Shown here in pieces: positions 1 through 7,034 of a stretch of DNA of 13,368 nucleotides. Position numbers and translations under genes: made by a program. Each line of letters begins with the position of its first letter. The first letter of the stretch is position 1. The notes under the pieces are model-generated. The model worked only from the letters and a program-made list of their open reading frames with translations. It had not been told where the DNA came from and ran no database searches. This DNA is from WLNJ01 sp037131165 (GTDB lineage: Bacteria > Actinomycetota > Thermoleophilia > Solirubrobacterales > Solirubrobacteraceae): contig JBAXRO010000053.1 in the NCBI GenBank assembly GCA_037131165.1, positions 1-13,368 of the forward strand, read 5' to 3'.

Positions 1-1
1 C

Positions 2-526
2 CTCGTCCTGCTCGAGACGGTCGGGGTGGGGCAGGCGGAGGTCGACATCATCGACCGCGCCGACACCGTCGTGCTCGTCCTGATGCCCGGCTCGGGCGAT
101 TCGATCCAGGCGCTCAAGGCCGGTGTGATGGAGATCCCCGACGTGATCGTCGTCAACAAGGCCGACCACCCGATGACCGAGACGATGGTCCGTGAGGTGC
201 GCTCGGTGCTCGCTCTCGGCCCGCAGGACGGCTGGGTGCCGCCGATCGTCAAGACCGAGGCCGTCCACGGCAAGGGGGTTGACGAGCTCGTCGAGAAGCT
301 CGACGAGCACCGCGCCTTCATCGAGGCGGACGGGACGCTCGCGCAGCGCCGCCGCCACAACCTGCGCTCCGAGGTGCTTGCGATCGCCACGGGCCGCCTG
401 AGGCGCGATCTCGAATCCGCGATAGCCGAGGACCCCGGTTTCGCCGAGCTCATCGAGCGAGTCGCCGCACGCGAGGTCGACCCGGCCTCGGCAGCGACCG
501 AGATCCTCGCCAAGCGCGGCGAATAG
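2..526 (+). CDS. meaB: MeaB/ArgK-family G-protein chaperone, C-terminal part (5' end off window)
   Basis: C-terminal ~174 residues of a P-loop GTPase of the MeaB/ArgK family, which guards and reloads adenosylcobalamin-dependent methylmalonyl-CoA mutase in propionate/branched-chain catabolism. Seen: the reading frame is open from base 2 and begins inside the family signature ETVGVGQAEVD (switch/G3 region), followed by LMPGSGDSIQALKAG and the G4 base-specificity motif NKAD, then the family's helical C-terminal tail ending TEILAKRGE. The GTG at 26 lies inside the conserved signature, so it is not the real start. About 150 N-terminal residues with the Walker A loop lie outside the window (family length is about 320-340 residues). 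The partner mutase genes are not visible. It is convergent with the acyl-CoA dehydrogenase at 593. Family assignment is secure; the in vivo partner is inferred. Confidence 0.93.
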   Translation, partial: LVLLETVGVGQAEVDIIDRADTVVLVLMPGSGDSIQALKAGVMEIPDVIVVNKADHPMTETMVREVRSVLALGPQDGWVPPIVKTEAVHGKGVDELVEKLDEHRAFIEADGTLAQRRRHNLRSEVLAIATGRLRRDLESAIAEDPGFAELIERVAAREVDPASAATEILAKRGE

Positions 527-553
527 CGGCAGGCTGGGCTCAGGGCTGGCCGA

Positions 554-571
554 ACCGCCACCGTGGGCGGT
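554..571. terminator. Hairpin between convergent genes, candidate bidirectional terminator
   Basis: Perfect 6-bp inverted repeat (ACCGCC at 554-559, GGCGGT at 566-571, 6-nt loop) in the 66-base gap between the stops of meaB and the acyl-CoA dehydrogenase. There is no T tract on either side, so termination is inferred only from position and the GC-rich stem. Confidence 0.4.
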
Positions 572-592
572 CGGCGATCGGCTGCGGTCCGC

Positions 593-1741
593 TCAGCAGC
601 CGAGCTTGCGGGCGATCACCATCTGCTGCACTTCGTCGGTGCCTTCGCCGATGGTGAGGATCTTCGCGTCGCGGTAGAGGCGCGAAACGGCGTACTCGTC
701 GATCCAGCCGTACCCGCCGTGGATCTGCACGGCCTCCTCGGAGGCCCAGACCGCCAAACGCCCGGTCTTGAGTTTGGCCTGAGCTGCCGTGAGGGTGAAG
801 TCGCGGCCCTGGTCCTTTTCCATTGCCGCCCGGTAGGTCAGCAGGCGGGCTGCCTCGATCTCCGCTGAGATGTCGGCGATCTTCGCCTGGATCGCTTGGA
901 ACTTGCCGATCTTCTGGCCGAAGGCGACCCGCTCGTTGGCGTACTGGATCGCGAGGTCGAGGGCGCCCTGCGCGAGGCCCACTCCCATCGCCGCGACTCC
1001 GATGCGGCCGATGTCGAGGATGTGGAGGAACTGCTTGAAGCCAGCTCCGCGCGGCCCGAGCAGGTTCTCCTCCGGGACGCGGCAGTCGGTGAAGGTCAGG
1101 GGGCGAGTGTCGGACGCGTGCCAGCCGATCTTGCGGTAAGGCTCGCCTTGCTCGTAGCCTGCGGTGCCGTTCGGGATCAGGATGTTGGAGATCTCCTTGC
1201 GGCCCTTTTCGTCCTGGCCTGTCACGGCTGTGATCGCGACGAGCCCGGAGATCTCAGTCCCCGCGTTGGTGATGAACTGCTTCGCTCCGTTGACGACCCA
1301 CTCGCCGCCATCGAGCTCGGCCCGCGTCTGGACGTTGCCGGCGTCTGAGCCTGCCTCAGGCTCGGTCAGGCCGAAGGCGCCCAGCATCTGACCGGAGCAG
1401 AGCTTCGGCAGCCACTCCTGCTTCTGGGCGTCGCTTCCGAACAGGTAGATCGGCTGCGTGCCGAGCGAGGTGTGGGCGCACATCGTGATCGCGACGGAGC
1501 TGTCGATCCGGGTGAGCTCTTCGACCGCGATCGCGTAGCCGAGAGCGTCGCCTCCGGCTCCGCCGACCTCCTCGGGGAAGGGGATGCCCATCCAGCCGAG
1601 CTCGCCCATCTTCTTGACGATCTCGACCGGGAAGCGCTTCTCGCGGTCGATCTCCTCGGCGATCGGCGCTACCTCGCCCTCGGCGAAGTCGCGGACCGAG
1701 TCGCGGAGCAGGCGGTGTTCATCTGAGAGATCGAAGTTCAT
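593..1741 (-). CDS. Acyl-CoA dehydrogenase (FAD-dependent)
   Basis: Cytosolic flavoenzyme that introduces the alpha-beta double bond in an acyl-CoA and passes electrons to ETF. The 382-residue product has normal family length. Seen: N-terminal helical domain (MNFDLSDEHRLLRDSVRDFA), the middle-domain signature GAFGLTEPEAGSDAG, the WVVNGAKQFITNA segment, the dimer/FAD region RVAFGQKIGKFQAIQAK, and the C-terminal IHGGYGWIDEY and GEGTDEVQ motifs. Glu366 in GEGT matches the catalytic base of short- and medium-chain members. The start chosen is ATG at 1741, because homology begins there and the longer in-frame extension to 2239 runs across the toxin-antitoxin genes. No clear Shine-Dalgarno is visible. 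Substrate chain length or branching cannot be read; butyryl-, isovaleryl- or 2-methylacyl-CoA are all possible. It is divergent from the RHH/PIN pair. Confidence 0.95.
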   Translation of the reverse strand: MNFDLSDEHRLLRDSVRDFAEGEVAPIAEEIDREKRFPVEIVKKMGELGWMGIPFPEEVGGAGGDALGYAIAVEELTRIDSSVAITMCAHTSLGTQPIYLFGSDAQKQEWLPKLCSGQMLGAFGLTEPEAGSDAGNVQTRAELDGGEWVVNGAKQFITNAGTEISGLVAITAVTGQDEKGRKEISNILIPNGTAGYEQGEPYRKIGWHASDTRPLTFTDCRVPEENLLGPRGAGFKQFLHILDIGRIGVAAMGVGLAQGALDLAIQYANERVAFGQKIGKFQAIQAKIADISAEIEAARLLTYRAAMEKDQGRDFTLTAAQAKLKTGRLAVWASEEAVQIHGGYGWIDEYAVSRLYRDAKILTIGEGTDEVQQMVIARKLGC

Positions 1742-1821
1742 GGCCGCGAGTTTCGCAGGCCCGCCGCCGCCGCGGCTGCTCGTGGCGCGCGTGGGGTTGC
1801 CGGGCAGCGCCCGATGCGGTG

Positions 1822-1838
1822 ATATGATGATTTCATAT
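1822..1838. promoter_or_regulatory. Inverted repeat at RHH antitoxin start, candidate autoregulatory operator
   Basis: Perfect 6-bp inverted repeat ATATGA (1822-1827), 5-nt spacer, TCATAT (1833-1838), overlapping the -10 element and the first bases of the antitoxin ATG. RHH antitoxins of type II systems commonly bind such symmetric sites in their own promoter. Binding here is inferred from symmetry and position. Confidence 0.55.
1823..1828 (+). promoter_or_regulatory. -10 element TATGAT of the RHH/PIN operon, probably leaderless
   Basis: TATGAT lies 8 nt upstream of the antitoxin ATG (1837), so transcription would start at or next to the start codon; no Shine-Dalgarno is present. A weak TTGCCG at 1797-1802 is 20 nt upstream, longer than the ideal spacer. 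The element sits in an AT-rich pocket (1821-1840) that stands out from its GC-rich surroundings. This is a prediction from spacing only. Confidence 0.5.
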
Positions 1839-2073
1839 GAGTTCCCTTCTATCTGTTTCGCTCCCTGACGATCTTGCCGCGGAGATCGACTCGCTGGCTG
1901 CCGCGACCGGCAGGACGAGATCGGAGCTGGTGAGGGAAGCGCTGCGCACACAGGTTCGGCTCGAGCGGCTCGCTGCCCTCCGTTCGTTCGGCCAGGATCG
2001 CGCCGAGCGTGCGGGCATCGGACCCGAAGACGTCGAAGACCTGATTGACCGCGCAAGAGGCGAGCGCCCCTGA
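1837..2073 (+). CDS. Ribbon-helix-helix (CopG-type) antitoxin
   Basis: 78-residue type II antitoxin, inferred to bind and silence the PIN ribonuclease encoded immediately downstream and to repress its own promoter. Seen: an N-terminal beta strand (LLSVSLPDDL, residues 4-13), helix (AAEIDSLAAATG) and second helix after the turn (RTRSELVREALRTQV), the classic RHH/MetJ-Arc pattern. A charged, probably toxin-binding C-terminal tail rich in Arg, Asp and Glu follows (residues 40-78, containing GPEDVEDLIDRARG). The ATG is the only sensible start and lies inside the inverted repeat at 1822-1838. The stop (2071-2073) overlaps the proposed CTG start of the toxin. The fold is clear; the cognate pairing is inferred from adjacency. 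Confidence 0.88.
   Translation: MSSLLSVSLPDDLAAEIDSLAAATGRTRSELVREALRTQVRLERLAALRSFGQDRAERAGIGPEDVEDLIDRARGERP
2055..2060 (+). promoter_or_regulatory. Shine-Dalgarno AAGAGG that supports a CTG start for the PIN toxin
   Basis: A purine-rich AAGAGG lies inside the 3' end of the antitoxin gene, 9 nt before CTG at 2070. No ATG, GTG or TTG exists in this frame between the upstream stop (2046-2048) and the GTG at 2106, which would delete the first catalytic aspartate. Confidence 0.45.
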
Positions 2074-2486
2074 CGCGGCGAGTCGCTTGCGACACCAACG
2101 TCCTGGTGTCCGCATTCATCGCGCAAGGACCGCCCAGCCGAGTGATCGAGGAGGCGATCAATGGATCGTTCGACCTTGTCTTGCTGCAGCCGAGCTTGGA
2201 CGAACTGGCTCGCATCCTGACGACCAAGCTCGACTTCAACCCGGAACAGTCGTTGGAGGTGCTCGAACTGCTGACCGATCTGGCCTCGGCCGTGCAGCCA
2301 GCGCCGGATGGACCCGCCGAACCCGTCAGCGGCGATCCCGACGACGACCTGATCCTCGCGTGTGCGGCCGAGGCAGAGCTCGACGCCCTCGTCTCCGGCG
2401 ACCGCAGGCACCTGCTTCCTCTCGAGGTGCACGCCGGCTTCCGGATCGTGACGCCTCAGGCTTTCCTGGCCGACCTGCGCTCCTGA
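2070..2486 (+). CDS. PIN-domain ribonuclease toxin
   Basis: Probable Mg-dependent endoribonuclease toxin of the PIN family (resembles the COG1569-type toxin component). Using the CTG at 2070 it has 138 residues. Seen: the first acidic residue in ACDTNVLVSAF (Asp8), Glu45 in PSLDELARIL, the acidic cluster GDPDDDLILA (Asp89-Asp93) and Asp111 in LVSGDRRHL; together they form the PIN active-site pattern. CTG overlaps the antitoxin TGA as CTGA, a translational-coupling layout like the usual ATGA/GTGA, with AAGAGG 9 nt upstream. The alternative GTG at 2106 falls after Asp8 inside the first beta strand and would give an inactive protein. The target RNA is unknown. Confidence 0.88.
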   Translation: MTRRVACDTNVLVSAFIAQGPPSRVIEEAINGSFDLVLLQPSLDELARILTTKLDFNPEQSLEVLELLTDLASAVQPAPDGPAEPVSGDPDDDLILACAAEAELDALVSGDRRHLLPLEVHAGFRIVTPQAFLADLRS

Positions 2487-2509
2487 GGGCGCGGTCCGGC
2501 CCGACTGGA

Positions 2510-2532
2510 CGCCCCGTGGCCCGGACGGGGCG
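2510..2532. terminator. GC-rich stem-loop 1 downstream of the PIN toxin
   Basis: Perfect 7-bp stem CGCCCCG (2510-2516) / CGGGGCG (2526-2532) with a 9-nt loop, in the gap between the convergent PIN toxin and pepA genes. There is no T tract. It is one of three consecutive hairpins in this gap and is likely part of a bidirectional terminator. Confidence 0.5.
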
Positions 2533-2540
2533 CGGCCACC

Positions 2541-2557
2541 CAACTGGAGGCCGGTTG
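2541..2557. terminator. Stem-loop 2 between PIN toxin and pepA
   Basis: Seven-base stem CAACTGG (2541-2547) / CCGGTTG (2551-2557) with one mismatched or G-U position and a 3-nt loop. It lies between hairpins 1 and 3 of the same 110-base intergenic gap. Confidence 0.35.
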
Positions 2558-2559
2558 CC

Positions 2560-2580
2560 CGGCTGGGGCGCGACCAGCCG
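2560..2580. terminator. Stem-loop 3 downstream of pepA
   Basis: Perfect 7-bp stem CGGCTGG (2560-2566) / CCAGCCG (2574-2580) with a 7-nt loop, 16 nt past the pepA stop on the minus strand. Its position fits a terminator of pepA; it lacks a U tract. Confidence 0.45.
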
Positions 2581-2596
2581 ATCGCTTCGACCGGCG

Positions 2597-4042
2597 CTAC
2601 TCGGCCAGCGACTCGGCGAGCGAGACGAGCAGCCTCACGCCGAACCCGGCTCCACCGGACTTCGCGTACGGCAGATCAACCTCGTCGGCGACTCCGGCGA
2701 TGTCCAGGTGAGCCCAGGGGATCTCGTCACCGGCGAAGTGGTGGAGGAACTCCGCCGCCGTGGAGGCGCCGGCGACCCGCTTGCTCGCCGTATTGCGAAT
2801 GTCCGCGTACTTGCCTTCGATCATCTTGCGGTAGGCGGGGTCGAGCGGCATCCGCCAGAGCGGCTCGCCGCTCGTCTTCGACGCCGTCAGCAGGGCGTCG
2901 GCCCAGTCGTCGTCGTTTGCGAACAGGCCGGCGTAAGCCGGGCCGAGGGCGATGTCCATCGCACCGGTGAGGGTCGCGAGATCAACGATCCGCTTCGCTC
3001 CCTCGGCCTTGGCGCGCACCAGGCAGTCGGCGAGCACCAGCCGCCCTTCGGCGTCGGTGTTGTCAATCTCGATCGTCGTGCCGTCGGATGCGGTGACGAT
3101 GTCGCTCGGGCGCATCGCAGTGCCGGACGGCAGGTTCTCCGTTGCTCCGACGACGCAGATGACCGGCACGGGGATCCCGAGTTCGATGATCGCCGCGGTC
3201 GCCTCGAGCGCGGTCGCACCGCCGGACATGTCGAACTTCATTCCCTCCATGCCGAGCGAGGGCTTGATCGAGATGCCGCCGCTGTCGAAGGTCACCGCCT
3301 TGCCGACGATCGCGAGCGGCTCCGCCTTGGCGCCCGGCGGGTCCCAGCGCAGGACGATCATCTGGGGCTCGCGCTCGGTGCCGTGGGCGACCGCGCTGAA
3401 TGCACCGCAACCGGCGTCGATCAGCGCCTGGCGGCCGAGGGTCTCCAGTGAAGCGTTCGGCGAAGAGTCGGCGATCTCCTTAGCCCTGGCGGCAAGCGCT
3501 TCGGGCGTCATCTCGTTCGGCGGCGCGTTCTGCAGGTCGCGGGCGCGGTTCTGCGCGGCGGCGAGCAGAGCGCCGCGGGCGACGGCGTCGGAGCGGTCTT
3601 CGTGATCGCTGAAGAAGACTTCCGTGGCGGGCAGGCGCCGCTCGGGGTCGTCGCACTTGCGGGTGTCCCAGCGGTGGCCTGAGAGCAGGACCCCTTCGAC
3701 GAGGCCCTCGACCAGCTCGTCAGAGGCGTGGTGGGGGATCTCGACGCAGAGGATCTCGCAGCCGAGGCTTCGGGCCTTGGCCTCGACCGCTGCTGCTGCG
3801 CGACGGGCGCTCTCACCGTCTGCCTTGTCTCGGTCGCCGAGTCCGTACAGCAGGACCCGCATCTCACCGCCGTGGGTGACTGCCACCGATCCGACAGAGG
3901 TCTGGGCCTCGCCACGCTCGACCATCTTCGTCAGCCAACCGTCCTCGAAGTCGTGGGCGATGCCCTCGCCGCCGAAGACGGGGACGGCGATCGTGTCGGC
4001 CCCTGTGTCCGGCGGGGCGTCGGTGGTGGCGGTGGCGTTCAT
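2597..4042 (-). CDS. pepA: Leucyl aminopeptidase, M17 family
   Basis: Cytosolic dinuclear-metal aminopeptidase that removes N-terminal residues from peptides in protein turnover. The 481-residue product is of normal length. Seen: a poorly conserved N-terminal macrodomain-like part (about 1-150), then the catalytic domain with VGKAVTFDSGGISIK (metal ligands Lys248 and Asp253, catalytic Lys260), MKFDMSGG (Asp271) and the M17 signature NTDAEGRL (Asp330, Glu332, Arg334). All expected metal and catalytic residues are present. The usual GKG is GKA here, a mild change. The start is ATG at 4042, giving the unstructured Thr/Ala-rich leader MNATATTDAPP; the Shine-Dalgarno is weak. It is transcribed away from the large secreted-protein gene. 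In some bacteria PepA also binds DNA; nothing here shows that. Confidence 0.95.
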   Translation of the reverse strand: MNATATTDAPPDTGADTIAVPVFGGEGIAHDFEDGWLTKMVERGEAQTSVGSVAVTHGGEMRVLLYGLGDRDKADGESARRAAAAVEAKARSLGCEILCVEIPHHASDELVEGLVEGVLLSGHRWDTRKCDDPERRLPATEVFFSDHEDRSDAVARGALLAAAQNRARDLQNAPPNEMTPEALAARAKEIADSSPNASLETLGRQALIDAGCGAFSAVAHGTEREPQMIVLRWDPPGAKAEPLAIVGKAVTFDSGGISIKPSLGMEGMKFDMSGGATALEATAAIIELGIPVPVICVVGATENLPSGTAMRPSDIVTASDGTTIEIDNTDAEGRLVLADCLVRAKAEGAKRIVDLATLTGAMDIALGPAYAGLFANDDDWADALLTASKTSGEPLWRMPLDPAYRKMIEGKYADIRNTASKRVAGASTAAEFLHHFAGDEIPWAHLDIAGVADEVDLPYAKSGGAGFGVRLLVSLAESLAE

Positions 4043-4132
4043 CGCCGGGAGCGTAGCGACACGGCGGGCGGGCGCATGGGCCTGGCTCGTTCGGCCTGAG
4101 CTTCCGCCCGTCGAGGGGCCGACCCGCGGGCC

Positions 4133-4161
4133 TTGACACCATCCGCACTTGGCTGTACGGT
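4133..4161 (+). promoter_or_regulatory. Sigma70-type promoter of the large secreted protein
   Basis: TTGACA (4133-4138), a perfect -35 consensus, 17-nt spacer, then TACGGT (4156-4161) as -10, with TG directly in front. The predicted transcript starts near 4168, giving a leader of about 32 nt before the GTG at 4200. This excludes the longer reading frame beginning at 4149. Confidence 0.65.
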
Positions 4162-4185
4162 CCCGCCCACGAAGCCGTTGTTACC

Positions 4186-4194
4186 GGGGGAGAG
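4186..4194 (+). promoter_or_regulatory. Shine-Dalgarno fixing the GTG start at 4200
   Basis: GGGGGAGAG ends 5 nt before GTG at 4200. It is the strongest ribosome site near the start and lies downstream of the promoter at 4133-4161; the residues that follow GTG read as a signal peptide. Confidence 0.7.
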
Positions 4195-4199
4195 TTAGT

Positions 4200-7034
4200 G
4201 TGGCTGGCTTGCGATGGGGTCGGATTCTGGTTGGTGGCGCAGTGATGGGAGCGGTTGCTTTTGCCGGGGCCGCCTTCGGTGAGGGGGGTTCGCGCGTAGT
4301 CAATGACCGCGTCCTCCTCGATCAGGCCCGCGAGTCGCTTGCCGGCGCCTCTGCGTCTGGCGGTGGGGCGTCCCGCTCCGTTGCTCTGAGCGGCTTGAGT
4401 GATCGTGAGGCCCTGGCTCTCGCGAAGTCGGAGTTCGGCGATCTGCTGGCGGGGGCGCAGTGGGAGGCGCCGGTGCTGCCTGAGTCCTCGAGGATCGTCG
4501 GCTACGCGTCAGACTCGACGGCAATCGTCAGCGGGCCTTCGGGGCGGTTGTTGCTCGCGTCGCTGTTGCCGTTGCGCTCGCCGGACGGCGGTTCGGTGAA
4601 GGCGCCGGTCAGCACGGACTTGGAGCGGGTAGCGGGCGGCTTCGAGCCGGCCAATGCCTTGTCTGAGGTGTCGATACCGGCCAACGTCGGTGACGGTGTC
4701 GGCCTCGACCGTGTCGGGATCACCGTGACGCCGGTCGGCGTTGACGGGGCCGACGGGGTGAGGGTCGCCGACGACAAGGTGTTCTACGCGAACGCGAGGA
4801 CCGACACCGACCTGATGGTCGCTGCGCTGCCCACCGGAGTCGAGACCTTCGCCCAGATCCGATCGGCTCGCAGTCCCAACAACCAGGGCTTGAAGTTCGG
4901 GTTGCCCGAGGGTGCGACGCTGCGCAGTGGCGCCGGTGGAGTAGGTGTCGAGGTGGTGCGCGGCGGCTCGGTCCTCGCGCGCGTCTCGCCGGCCGTTGCA
5001 GTTGATGCGAACGGCTTGAACGTGCCGGTCTCGATGGGCGTCTCCGGTGACACGGTCGATTTGAGGGTGGATGACTCCGCTGCTGGTGTCGAGTACCCGA
5101 TCATGCTCGACCCGACGATCAGCGTCGATTCGCGATTCTTGGACGTGCCGACCTCGTCGCAGAGTTTCATGGGTTGGGAGTTCCGATCGAGCAATCCGAA
5201 TGCGTTCACGTCAAGCACTTCGGGTGCGTGGGGTCGCGGCCTGTATTCGCTCGCTCGGGCGTCGGCGATGGCGAGCGGCGATGTGGGGCAGTGGAGCTAC
5301 ACCGCGCCTGGTGACGCGAGGCTTGCGGGCTTCGGGTTCGGGTCTGCAACGCGCGCGCCGAACCCCGCGAACGGGTTCGTTCCGATCTGTACCTCGCAGG
5401 GCATCCGCACGGCCGGCGGCGCGTGGGAGCCGAACTCGGCTTGGCAGTCGGGCTCGGTCGTCGGGAGTGGTCCGCGAACCGTGTGTCAGGGTGCCGCTGT
5501 GACCGAGTCGCCGAGTTTCGGGCTGTTGGGGTGGTCGCCTGGCGAGGGGAGTGCCTCAAACGTGGCGGTCAATTTGCAGTGGGCTTATGGGGCGGGCACG
5601 AGGTTGCGCTACAGCAACGATCCGTTCGGGGTGTCGGAGTACGACTACATCGGTTCCGCTTACGTCTTGATCGCCGATGACAGGCCTCCGATGGTCGATG
5701 TCACGCATTCGAGTGCGGTGCCTGATGGTTGGGTGCGCGATTTCACTGGCACGGTTACGGTTGGCGGCAATGACACGGGAACGGGCATCTGGCGGTTGAA
5801 GTTGTCTGGGCCTGTTGGTCCGTCGGGGCCTGATTCAGCCAACCAGGAGCAGGGCTATTGGTGTGAGGGTGGGCGGGCTGTGCCTTGCCCGGCCTCGTGG
5901 AACATCTCGCAGCAGTGGCCGGCGACCAGGTCGTTTACCTACTCGAGTGGCCGGTTGCCCGAAGGTGTCAACACTCTCGCGGCAACTGCCACTGACAGGG
6001 CCGGGAACGTCTCGGGCAGGAAGGAGTGGACGGTGAAGGTGGATCGCACTCCGCCGACCGTCACCCTCGGCGGGTCACTCTCAGATGGAACCCAGAGCGA
6101 CCCCACCGACCCTGCGCCTGAGCTTACGATCACGGCTGACGACCCGACAGTGAACGGGTCCGCTTCGGGTGTCGCTTCCGCAGAGCTGTTCGTCGATGGT
6201 GTCACGACCAACACGCAGGAGCAGCAGGACCTCCAGCGGATCGAGACCGATCAGTGCACGGATGCTGAGTGTCGGTTTGTCGGGTTTGCGGCCCCGAGCA
6301 CTGACGGTGGTGAGGCGCCGGACGCTGACACCGTCAGTCTTGACACCTCGACGTTGACGCCAGGTGCTCACAACCTCCGGCTGGTGGTCACTGACAAGGC
6401 TGGCAACACGAGGCAGGTGGAGTGGGTCTATACGAACGCCTCGGGGTCGCTTGGCCTCCCGGAGCCCGCAGAGGCAGACGTCTTCGGCGCTACCTTGAGT
6501 AGCCTTGGCTCGGGCAGTGGGATACCGGATGACGCGATAGAGGGTTCTGGCTATGTGCAAGACGGTTCGATTAATACGGTTGAGACTCGGTACGTAACAG
6601 CGCAAGCGGCCGCCAATTGGCGAATCTTCACTTCCGCGCGCTGCACGATTGATGAGTGGGAAGTACTCGTGGTGGACGGCTGGTACGTGGGTCCCGAAGC
6701 GGTTGCCAGTTGTCGGCTGACACTGAGTCGCTCATGGACCAAGTGGGCGGCACGGCACAGAGGGTCGATGATTGTCGGAGTAACTGCGGCTGCTGGGCAA
6801 GTTTGCTCAGACCTCGTGTCCAAGGTTCCCTTTATCGGCGGCGTGGTACGTACGACAGTAAGCGCCGGCTGTGGCGCCTTCGTGGCTAACTTGGTTGCGC
6901 GCGCCACGGGTGGCATCCCGCAAGCCGCGCGCAAGGGTCGCTGCGCTGACCTCCTCGGTCGGGTAGCGGCGCGTGCCGGAAGCTTTAGCTACCGAGCTTG
7001 GAGTCGGGTTCACTACGGGAAGGGATGTCGATGA
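4200..7034 (+). CDS. Large secreted RHS-like/Ig-like protein with unrecognised C-terminal domain (candidate polymorphic toxin)
   Basis: Product of 944 residues, presumably exported. Seen: signal peptide (basic AGLRWGR, then hydrophobic ILVGGAVMGAVAFAGAAFG, cleavage about residue 25-30). A long beta-rich region to about 490 includes VEYPIMLDPTI near residue 300, which resembles the 'YPVxVDPT' element preceding YD repeats in actinobacterial RHS-type proteins. Two Ig-like/bacterial cadherin-like segments (about 492-620 and 616-745) carry the motifs ATDRAGNVSG, DRTPPTVTLGG and LVVTDKAGNTRQVEW. No YD repeats follow. Instead a roughly 200-residue C-terminal domain (about 746-944) begins with a Gly/Ser-rich linker. 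It has six cysteines (815, 838, 869, 891, 915, 943), a hydrophobic small-residue stretch (about 855-905) and a basic tail with aromatic residues. This tail is unlike the rest in composition and I do not recognise it. The four-base overlap with a small membrane-protein gene recalls toxin-immunity pairs. The toxin role is inference; a surface adhesin is the alternative. Confidence 0.8.
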   Translation: MAGLRWGRILVGGAVMGAVAFAGAAFGEGGSRVVNDRVLLDQARESLAGASASGGGASRSVALSGLSDREALALAKSEFGDLLAGAQWEAPVLPESSRIVGYASDSTAIVSGPSGRLLLASLLPLRSPDGGSVKAPVSTDLERVAGGFEPANALSEVSIPANVGDGVGLDRVGITVTPVGVDGADGVRVADDKVFYANARTDTDLMVAALPTGVETFAQIRSARSPNNQGLKFGLPEGATLRSGAGGVGVEVVRGGSVLARVSPAVAVDANGLNVPVSMGVSGDTVDLRVDDSAAGVEYPIMLDPTISVDSRFLDVPTSSQSFMGWEFRSSNPNAFTSSTSGAWGRGLYSLARASAMASGDVGQWSYTAPGDARLAGFGFGSATRAPNPANGFVPICTSQGIRTAGGAWEPNSAWQSGSVVGSGPRTVCQGAAVTESPSFGLLGWSPGEGSASNVAVNLQWAYGAGTRLRYSNDPFGVSEYDYIGSAYVLIADDRPPMVDVTHSSAVPDGWVRDFTGTVTVGGNDTGTGIWRLKLSGPVGPSGPDSANQEQGYWCEGGRAVPCPASWNISQQWPATRSFTYSSGRLPEGVNTLAATATDRAGNVSGRKEWTVKVDRTPPTVTLGGSLSDGTQSDPTDPAPELTITADDPTVNGSASGVASAELFVDGVTTNTQEQQDLQRIETDQCTDAECRFVGFAAPSTDGGEAPDADTVSLDTSTLTPGAHNLRLVVTDKAGNTRQVEWVYTNASGSLGLPEPAEADVFGATLSSLGSGSGIPDDAIEGSGYVQDGSINTVETRYVTAQAAANWRIFTSARCTIDEWEVLVVDGWYVGPEAVASCRLTLSRSWTKWAARHRGSMIVGVTAAAGQVCSDLVSKVPFIGGVVRTTVSAGCGAFVANLVARATGGIPQAARKGRCADLLGRVAARAGSFSYRAWSRVHYGKGCR

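Noticed and set aside
1742..2239. N-terminal extension of the acyl-CoA dehydrogenase to 2239
   Set aside because: The extra 166 residues are Arg/Ser-rich, have no family homology and lie opposite the RHH/PIN genes; the family N-terminus begins at MNFDLSDE.
2045..3451. Open frame of 468 codons on the plus strand across the PIN gene and pepA
   Set aside because: It overlaps the PIN toxin and the pepA catalytic domain, both with intact active-site motifs; the product is Arg/Gly-rich low-information sequence typical of out-of-frame GC-rich DNA.
4149..4199. Upstream start at 4149 for the large secreted protein
   Set aside because: 4149 lies between the -35 and -10 of the promoter at 4133-4161, and starting there would bury the signal peptide behind an Arg-rich leader. 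GTG 4200 has the ribosome site.
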